From Chlorocebus sabaeus (lineage: Eukaryota > Chordata > Mammalia > Primates > Cercopithecidae): a DNA stretch of 64,000 nt. The translations under genes were made by a program, and so were the position numbers. This document shows positions 56,836 through 64,000 of the stretch, piece after piece. The stretch is from NCBI RefSeq assembly GCF_047675955.1, contig NC_132912.1:15970500-16034499 (forward strand), written 5' to 3'. Every line of letters begins with the position of its first letter. Position 1 is the stretch's first letter. Below the pieces are notes generated by a model that was not told the origin of the DNA, did not search any database, and saw only the letters and a program-made list of their open reading frames with translations.

Positions 56836-57740
56836 TTATGGAGAGATTGTTTTCTTCATTTGGCTTTGAGTTACTGTCCAGTGTATCTTTTCCTGCAGGA
56901 CATCCTTCAGCATTTCTTGTAGGTCAGTTCTAGTGGTAGTGAACTTCTTCATGTTTTGTTTATCTGAAAATCTCTTAATTTTTCTTGCACTTTCTAAGAA
57001 TGCTTTTGCTAGATGTTTTATTCTTGTTTGACAGGCTTTTTTATTTAGCACTTTGAATATATTGGAGCACTGCCTTGTGGTTCTCCATAATTTCTTTTTA
57101 AAAATTTTTTAAAAAATTATTTTGAGACAGAGTCTTGTTCTGTCACCCAGGCTGGAGTGCAGTGGTGTGGTCTGGGCTCACCACAACCTCTACCTCCTGG
57201 GTTCAAGCGATTCTCATATCTCGGCCACCCAAGTAGCTGGGATTCCAGGTGTGGGCCACAACGTCCAGCTAAATTTTGTATTTTTAGTACAGAGGGGGTT
57301 TCACCATGTTGGCCAGAATGGTCTCAACCTGACCTGATCTGCCCACCTTGGCCTCCCAAAAGTGCTGTGATTACAGGTGTGAGCCATCACCCCTGGTCCT
57401 GGTCTCCATAATTTCTGATGAAAAATTTGCTGATGATTTTATTGAGGATCCCTTGTATTTGACAAATTGCATTTTCTCTTGCTGTTTTCATGATTTTCCC
57501 TTTGGCTTTCAAAATTTTGATTCTAATGTATTTTGAGGTGGGTCTCCTTGAGTTCATCTTACTTGGAGTTTGTGGAGCTTCTTGCAGGTTTATGTTTATG
57601 TCTTTCATCAAATGTGGCATGTTTTCAGCCATTATTTCTTTAAATATTCTGCCTTTTTCCTTCTCTCTTCTACTTCTGGGACCCCCGCAATCTGTATGTT
57701 GGTCCCCTTGATAGTGTCCCACAGGCACAAGTCTTTTAAG
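56836..57740 (-). pseudogene. Old L1M ORF1 remnant
   Basis: The piece at 57728-57403 includes 'GRIFKEIMAENMPHLMKDINI', the old L1M form of the ORF1 RRM region. The piece at 57051-56836 includes 'IKRFSDKQNMKKFTTTRTDLQEMLKDVLQ', the C-terminal domain end. An Alu separates them and stops or shifts occur throughout. Confidence 0.75.
57096..57402 (-). mobile_element. Alu SINE in L1M ORF1, minus strand
   Basis: Full antisense Alu with an A/T-mixed tail. A perfect 14-base duplication 'tctccataatttct' flanks it (57082-57095, 57403-57416). Confidence 0.96.
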
Positions 57741-58679
57741 CTGTGCTCACTTTTCTTCAGTCTTTTTTCTCCCATCCCTTAGATTTGATAATTCCCATAA
57801 TTCCCATTGCTCTATCTTCAAGTACATTGATTCTTTATTCTGGCTACTCAAATCCGTTTCTGAATGCTTCCAGTGCATTTTTCATTTTAGTTATTGTACT
57901 TTTCAGCTCAAGAATTTCCCTTTTTCTGTTTTAAAATCTCTTTATTGATATTTTCATTTTGTTCATACATTGTTTTCTTGACTTTCTCCACATGTTCTTT
58001 TAGTTTTTTGAGCATATTTAAGATAGTTATTTTAAAGTCTTTGTCTAGTAGATCTGCTACCAGGTCTTTTAAGGACATTTTCTGTTAATTTACTTTTTTT
58101 CCCTTTGAATGGGTCATACTTTCCTGTTTCTTGGTATACTTTGTGTTTTTTTTTGTTGTTGTTGCTGTTGAAAACTGTGCATTTGAATGTAATAATCTGG
58201 TAACTCTGGAAATCAGATACTCCACCTTCCCTAGGGTTTGCTATTTTTTTTTTTTTAATTATTGTAGGCTGTCTCTGTGCCATGGATAAATAAGCCTAAG
58301 GCATAAACTGAAGGGTCTTCTCAAGTCTTTCTGAGCCTACACCTTTCCATGGGCATGTGTGTTCACTTTTTAATTTTCCCCATATATGCCATTGTGTTTG
58401 AATGTTCTGGTTTTTTATGTCTGGCTCTCCAAAGGGAAAAACAAAAATAATAAAGGTAGGGAGGATGGGTACTATCCCTTTAAGTCACCCAGCAGTTACT
58501 TCATCCAGAGGAGAAGGAGCTTGCAACAATATGTGAAGGTGCAAACCCAATGGCCACTGCCTCTTTGTATCTCTGTGATTAGAAACACCAATTAGAAACT
58601 ACAGATCCCCAACACTCGGAGGACAAGGTCCCTTTTTGTGCACTCTGGCTCCCACAGGCTGTGTACAAAGACTATTATT

Positions 58680-58810
58680 CATGTATCAAGCACTATTATA
58701 AATGCTTTATATGTATTAACTTATTTAATCTTCACAGAGAAGGCAGAAGACAGGTGCTGCTTGTTATACAGGAGACAGAGGGAAAACTGTAAGAATTTGC
58801 TATTTGTTTC
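58680..58810 (-). repeat. MIR SINE fragment
   Basis: 'caagcactattataaatgctttatatgtattaacttatttaatcttcacag' is the antisense of the MIR 3' half; the adjoining 'acaggtgctgcttgtta' is weaker. Confidence 0.7.
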
Positions 58811-59110
58811 AGATACTCTTTATCAAGTCAAGAAAATTTCTTTGTGTTATAAATGGGTGATGATTCTTTCAGAAACTTTGTGGCATCCATATAGATCATT
58901 ATACTAATATGGTAAGTTATATGGAGATCTCCTTGTATTTCTGAAGAAAACCCTGTATGATCTTGGTATGGTAGTTGCTTAATTTTACCTTTATTCATTT
59001 GCATATTTTAGATACTTGTATAGTTTTTTTAAGGTGTACACTTTTGATCAAAATTACACTAATATCAATGAGTAAGTGGGGTGGTGACTCTAATGATACT
59101 TTTATTATCT
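58811..59110. other. Unassigned AT-rich sequence
   Basis: No recognised feature. Confidence 0.3.
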
Positions 59111-59394
59111 TTGTGTAGTGTCTTAAATTTTGATAAATTTTTTTACTTTGCCTTATCAAGCTCCAGATGATACACAAATTAATGTATTAATAGGTTACTT
59201 AACAGATTACCCTGTACCTCTTACGAAGAACACCACTATTAAGAAATTAATTAATTAAAGCACTTTGCATAGTGCCTTAAATTTTCATAATTTTTTTACT
59301 TTGTCTTATCAAGCTCCAGATGATATACACATTAATATATTATTAGGTTGCTTAACAGATTACCTTGTACCTCTTATGAAAAACACCACTATTA
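59111..59394 (+). repeat. Tandem duplication, ~154-bp period (two copies)
   Basis: Copy 1 is about 59111-59242 and copy 2 about 59265-59394, separated by an AATT-rich spacer. Shared blocks: 'cttaaattt', 'cttatcaagctccagatgat', 'cttaacagattacc', 'tgtacctctta' and 'aacaccactattaa'. Identity is near 88% by eye. No known family. Confidence 0.93.
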
Positions 59395-60599
59395 AAACCT
59401 TGACCTTCTACTCTAATTTAACATAGCTTTAGGATATATTTTACCTCTTCCATCAAGCTTCTGGGACTTACAATGGGAACAGGACACTTTCTACTACAAT
59501 ATTTTCCATTTGAAGACAAATACCATGTTCCTTTCATTCTTTGTTTTCTCCAGCTCCCATATAGTATTTGATGAGTAGTCAAAAGTTATTAAATATTTTT
59601 TGAATAGATGTAGTTACTGTGACTTGGGCGAGAAGATAGATTTGAGTTCTTATTATTGACTAGATCTTACACTGAGTGTTTCTATACCCCTTTTTATCTT
59701 CCCTTTTAATGACAACTAAACCCAGAAGGGAGGCAGAATTCTAACTGTAAAAAATTAGCCTCGTGGAAAACATGGTTATGAAACCACTGCTTTCCTGTTG
59801 CAGTGTTGGTACCAGTGATGCTTACTCCTAATTCTCTATCTTTGGACTAAAGTAAGAAATAAAGAGAAATTCATTGGAGATGCTGCTATCAGACACATCA
59901 CCTAGTGGACTTCTTTGGGTGGCCTTTATTAAGGCAGATTTTTCAATGTCAAGTTGTAAAACCATAAGCATATGATTTTACTATTAGTTTCCTCTGAGAT
60001 CCAGTCTCTCTATTTATGACAAAAATATGTTACTAGTATTTTTAATCCAGAGTTTCTGTAGTCTATAAATTTAAATCTGATCTTGAATATAATATATGCC
60101 TCCTGTAGATAGAAAAATATTCCTATTCACACTGGTACAGTTACTTCAGATTATGATTTTCAGTGTCATATTTTTTTAAATAAAATGTTTTAATTTTCTT
60201 TCATCCGAGCACTGCAAGCTTTATTTTTAGGACTGAAGATTTAATTCCAACAGGATATGTTTAGAACTCTCTTGTACTGGCTTTCTGAAAACATTGCGTT
60301 TCATCTTATTATGAAAAGTGTAAACAGGTTATAGCTCAGAAACAGGTGCTGAAAGGCTCAGCTCTTGAACTTCATAGGGATGTCTTCCAGCTGAGCACAG
60401 CAGACTGTTCACATGTGATTTCAAATAACATTGAATTAGGATCCCACGTCTTTCCATCATTTTTCTCTTTTTGTTTGTTAACTGGCAGTACACAGTGTAA
60501 GCTTCATTCATATGTTAAATAAAAAAGCATCCCTTCCCAATTCTGTCAACACATTTCCACAGGAAACCACATATCTAATAAGCAAAGGAAATCTTCTAA
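59395..60599. other. Unassigned AT-rich sequence
   Basis: No recognised element or exon; a 60-codon minus-strand frame (60329-60511) has no support. Confidence 0.35.
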
Positions 60600-60659
60600 A
60601 TGAAATTTTCACAAATACAGTGTCAACTGAGATTTAGTACAAGTGCACCTTTAAAAAAT

Positions 60660-60960
60660 CCAGCAACGTTTACTGAGCATCTACTCTCTGTCATGTATTT
60701 CTTCAAGAATACAACTGTAAATATGACAGGTAAGATCCTACCTGTCGTCGGGATTACATTCTGGAGGAGGAAGATGGAAAACCAACCAGCCAGCCAGCCA
60801 GCCAGTCAACCAACCAACCAACCAACCAACCAACCAACCAACCAACCAAAGTCTTTCCAGTTAATGATAATTGTCATGGAGAAAATACAATGTGAGCTAG
60901 AGAGTGGGATAGGGATTTCAGCATGGGAGCACATGGCAAAGGTGGAGAGAGGACATTTTG
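60660..60960 (+). repeat. Ancient interspersed repeat with (CCAA)n expansion
   Basis: 'cgtttactgagcatctactctctgtcatg', 'cctacctgtcg...ttacattctggagg' and 'catggagaaaatacaatg...gagagtggga' follow the same old repeat as 42780-42955. The middle has become (CCAG)n(CCAA)n at 60781-60849. A 178-codon frame (60600-61136) runs across it with a 'QPTNQPTNQP' stretch, an artefact of the microsatellite. Confidence 0.6.
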
Positions 60961-61099
60961 ATTTTTCTTTAACTCTTGTTAAAAGGTTAAGAAGGGCTCT
61001 AAAGCACTTAAAGATACTACTGATGTTACAACATCTGACCAATAAAAAGTTAATATGCATTCCTAAAAAGAACATCTTACCATATAGACAAAATAACAG

Positions 61100-61760
61100 T
61101 ATCATATTTAATAAAATCTTTAATTCCTCAGTGTAATCTAATAGCTGATCCATATTTAAATTTCTTCCAATTATTCTCCAAATGTCCTTCACAGTTCATT
61201 TGTGCAAACATGATTGAATCCAGGGTCCTATATTGCAACTGATTGTCACATCCCTTACGTCTCTTTTGATCAAAAGCAATTCATAACACAGGGACTTGAC
61301 CAATTGTCTTGTTGAATAGTCTACCTATTGAACCTTGTCTCACTGCTTTCTCATGATGTCATTTAACTTACAATTCGATACCTTGATTTTCTATAACTTG
61401 AAACTTAGTTTGAAAGTCTTGATTAGGTTCTAAACATTTTTAGATAGAATACATCATAAGTGATTCATATTTCATACTATATTATATCTATAAATATATA
61501 TTAGTCATACAGCCATCACTGAAACTCAACATTGACCATCATATTAGAGCGATGATAGCCTTGTCCCTTCATTGTACATTAGAACTTCCATTTACAACCA
61601 GAAAGTAGCCTGTGTGGCACACTTTGGCATCATATATGCATCTAGTTCCCAAATATTCACATAATGGTCTTAAAATCAATTTGTAATCATTGTCTGAATA
61701 CACAATTTCACTAGCCATTGCAAAATAATTATATTTTTCCTAATTTTTTCCTTCCTTTTA
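61100..61760 (-). repeat. Ancient L1M/L1ME-type 3'-region relic
   Basis: 'tccatatttaaatttcttccaattattctccaaatgtccttcacag', 'ttgaatccagggtcctatattgcaactgattgtcac' and 'gtctcttttgatc' match the order seen at 200-1120 in old L1 3' sequence. Very diverged. Confidence 0.45.
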
Positions 61761-62650
61761 TGGGTTGTTTTAGTTGGCAGACTTCTATAGTTTTCCCTCA
61801 TAAACTGGGCTTATTTGGTTACTTAGAAAAACAATTTCTATTGGAAAGACAGAGATACAAGCATTTAGTTTTTTCCTTTGATTTCTAATTTTCAAAGAAA
61901 GAAATTGATTTAATAGTTAGTGAAAAAGGTGAAAATGCATTTTTTTCCAATTGTTCTCCTTTTTTGATTATTAGGGATTCATAGATTTTTATTAATTTAA
62001 TATTTCATTGAATGTTCAACAACCATATCATTAACCTATTTTTTTAATGCTCAAACAGTAACAATTTTGACCAGTGGAAGACTCTTCAACCTCACCCTTG
62101 GTAATTTTGATGTCTGTTCCTTGAGGCATTGATTAGGAAAAGTTTTCCTGAAAAGGACACAAAATCACATCTCTAAAATTAAAAAGTTGGTAAAATGGAC
62201 TCTATGAAGTCAAACAAACTCTTGCCTTTCCAAAGACACTGTTAACATAATGAAAAAAGCACTTATAAAATAGTCCTAGGGTCAATAAACTACTTTGGCA
62301 GTCACAATTCCATCCCACTAGATGTTTTTATAAATAAATATAGTTTTACTGCAACACAGATACATTCATTCATTTAGGATTGTCTACAGTTGCTTCTGTT
62401 CTACAACAGGAGACTTGAGCACTCTTGAGAAAAGCTCTGTGTCCTGTAAGGCCTGAAATATTTACTACCCGGCTTTTTGCCAAAAAAGTTTGCTGAATTG
62501 GGGTTGGAACCACAAAATTTAAAAGTTTATGAAATATGATTTTTTTTGTTTGATGTCGTTTCATGGGTTTGTTTTTTTTCCAACCAAATTATTAGCTTCT
62601 GTTAAGAGAAGGAATGTCAATATCTTTCACAATGCCCAGACAGATAGCTA
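61761..62650. other. Unassigned sequence
   Basis: No recognised feature. Confidence 0.3.
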
Positions 62651-62654
62651 GCGT

Positions 62655-63811
62655 AGTACAGATTTTTAAAAACATCTGTTAACAGCCGGGCACCCTGGCT
62701 CACGCCTGTAATCCCAGCACTTTGGGAGGCCGAGGTGGGTGGATCACGAGGTCAGGAGATAGAGACTATCCTGGCTAACATGGTGAAACCCCATATCTAC
62801 TAAAAATAGAAAAAATTAGCCGGGCATGGTGGCAGGCGCCTGTAGTCCCAGCTACTCGGGAGGCTGAGGCAGGAGAATGGTGTGAACCTGGCAGGCGGAG
62901 CTTGCAGTGAGCCGAGATCGCTCCACTGCACTCCAGCCTGGGCGACAGAGCGAGACTCTGTCTCAAAAAAAAAATAATAATAATTAAGAAAAAAAAAAAG
63001 ATCTGTTAAGTTCAGGAGTACATGTGCAGGGTAGGTAAACTTGTGTCATAGTTTGTTGTACAGATTATTTCATCACCTAGGTATTAAGCATAGTACCTAT
63101 TAGTTCTTTTCCCTGATCCTCTCCCTCTTCCCAACCTCCAGCCTCCAAAAGGCCCCAGCATGTGTTGTTCCCCTCTATGTGTCCATGTGTTCTCATAATT
63201 TAGCTCCCACTTATAAATGAGAACATGCAGTCAGTATTTGATTGTCTCTTCCTGTGTTAGTTTGCTAAAGATAATGGCCTCCTACTTCATCCATGTTACT
63301 GCAAAGGACATGATCTCATTCTTCTTTATGGCTGCATAGCATTGCATGGTATACATGTGTAATACCACATTTTCTTTATCTAGTCTACCACTGATGGGCA
63401 TTTAGGTTGATTCCATGTCTTTTCTGTTGTGAATAGTGCTACAATAAACATACGGATGCATGTGTCTTTATGACAGGAAGATTTATATTCCTTTAGGTTA
63501 TAGAGATGGGATTGCTGGGTTGAATGATATTTCTGTTTTTAGGTCTTTGAGGAATTGCCACATGGTCTTCCACAATGGTTGGACTAATTTACAGTCCCAT
63601 CAACAGTGTATAAGTATTTCTTTTTCTCTGCAACATCGCCAGCATCTGTTATTTTTTGACTTTTTGAGAAGTCTGTTATTTTTTACTTTCTGACTAGTGT
63701 GAGATGGTACCTCATTGTGGTTTTGAGTTGCATTTCTCTAATGATCAATGATGTTGAGCTTTTTAAAAATATAATTGTTGGCTGCATGTATGTCTCCTTT
63801 TGAAAAGTGTC
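62655..63811 (-). mobile_element. L1 3' end, 5'-truncated, minus strand
   Basis: Antisense L1 3'UTR ('gttaagttcaggagtacatgtgcag', 'ccccagcatgtg', 'ctcccacttataaatgagaac'), then the ORF2 C-terminal region up to 'tttgaaaagtgtct' at 63811, where similarity ends at a hairpin. Older than the 46-52 kb copy. Split near its 3' end by an Alu. Confidence 0.88.
62684..63000 (+). mobile_element. AluY-like SINE, plus strand, inside L1 3' end
   Basis: Full-length, little-diverged Alu ('agccgggcaccctggctc' to an A/AAT tail). A perfect 9-base duplication 'atctgttaa' flanks it (62674-62682, 63001-63009). Confidence 0.96.
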
Positions 63812-63894
63812 TAAAACAGATACTTGATTATCTATTGATATCTATAGGTATCCATAGGTATCGATACAAAAAAATCAAGTATCTGTTTTAGACA
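63808..63894. repeat. Perfect 22-bp inverted repeat with 43-base loop
   Basis: Left arm 63808-63829 and right arm 63873-63894 are exact reverse complements. The loop contains a short direct repeat 'ataggtatc-c-ataggtatc'. The left arm starts where the L1 similarity ends. Confidence 0.96.
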
Positions 63895-63911
63895 GTTTTG
63901 ACTATGGATGC

Positions 63912-63938
63912 CTTCTGTGAAGTATACCTTCACAGAAG
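63912..63938. repeat. Perfect 11-bp inverted repeat, 5-base loop
   Basis: 'cttctgtgaag' (63912-63922), loop 'tatac', 'cttcacagaag' (63928-63938). A T run follows (63939-63944), so it superficially resembles a terminator, but nothing supports such a role in this genome. Confidence 0.95.
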
Positions 63939-64000
63939 TTTTTTAAAAAATAGAGACTACTAACTCAGAATAATGAAGTGTTGGAGACAGGTGTATATTT

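Larger units (their letters stand above)
53271..58640 (-). repeat. Old L1M segment B, minus strand
   Basis: Starts abruptly in the C-terminal part of ORF2 ('tctggattttaatcccttatcag'). It reads in order on the minus strand through ORF2 (RT near 54.3 kb, endonuclease near 55.7-56.1 kb), the spacer, ORF1 (about 56.8-58.1 kb) and an L1M 5'UTR to about 58.6 kb. Its 3'UTR is missing. It repeats ORF2 territory already covered by segment A. Interrupted by an Alu at 57096-57402. No frame is long enough to be functional. Confidence 0.75.

Noticed and set aside
59111..59394. CRISPR-like array
   Set aside because: Only two diverged long copies; eukaryotic context; no repeat-spacer pattern.
60600..61192. 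178-codon plus frame and 128-codon minus frame
   Set aside because: Both depend on the (CCAA)n tract inside an ancient interspersed repeat; no domain or conserved start.
63912..63944. Hairpin plus T run as a transcription terminator
   Set aside because: Bacterial-type terminators are not meaningful in a primate nuclear genome; treated as an inverted repeat only.

Overview
The window looks like a gene-poor stretch of a catarrhine primate nuclear genome, most likely an Old World monkey. It is packed with Alu elements, LINE-1 (L1) copies of several ages, MIR and L2 relics, MaLR and ERV1 LTRs and microsatellites. The Old World monkey call rests mainly on the Alu at 39.6-39.9 kb. It carries a 'gtggccggatctcagctc' block and a 'cacctcgcccggctagtttt' block, which as I remember them mark macaque/baboon-type AluY subfamilies rather than human ones. 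The young L1 also has an ORF1 coiled coil that differs from the human type. I found no exon, CpG island, tRNA, rRNA, CRISPR or host protein-coding gene that I can defend.

Layout. 0-4.3 kb: ancient L1-derived DNA (minus strand), an Alu, MIRs and one arm of an old inverted repeat. 4.3-10.4 kb: a full-length but dead L1 on the minus strand whose central 2.55 kb is inverted; it splits the second arm of the inverted repeat. 10.4-26 kb: unassigned DNA with many Alus, a free left Alu monomer, a 0.5-kb pyrimidine tract, a MaLR LTR, an ERV1 LTR fragment and an old L1 on the plus strand. 25.6-26.2 kb: a long AT-rich palindromic tract. 26-44 kb: two short L1 3' ends, an ERV1 LTR, L2 and MIR relics and more Alus. 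44.4-58.6 kb: a layered nest. Two overlapping old L1M segments (minus strand) form the base; a THE1/MST-type LTR, an Alu and a young 6.1-kb L1 were inserted into them. 58.6-64 kb: MIR, a 154-bp-period tandem duplication, a CCAA microsatellite, an ancient L1 relic, an Alu nested in an L1 3' end, and two perfect hairpins.

The best biological unit is the young L1 at 46428-52570. It has perfect 14-bp target-site duplications, an apparently complete 5'UTR except for the first few bases, an open 338-codon ORF1, the usual 63-bp inter-ORF spacer, and an ORF2 whose only visible lesion is the length of one A tract near codon 1060. ORF1 would supply the RNA-binding chaperone and ORF2 the endonuclease and reverse transcriptase of the L1 ribonucleoprotein. 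As written, ORF2 stops about 200 codons early and lacks the cysteine-rich end. An antisense, ORF0-like reading frame runs from its 5'UTR into the flanking DNA.

I did not find a new biological system. The items that most deserve a second look are the single-lesion L1 and its antisense frame, the internally inverted L1, the nested ancient inverted repeat, the old L1 head-to-tail join, and the twin hairpins at the right edge.
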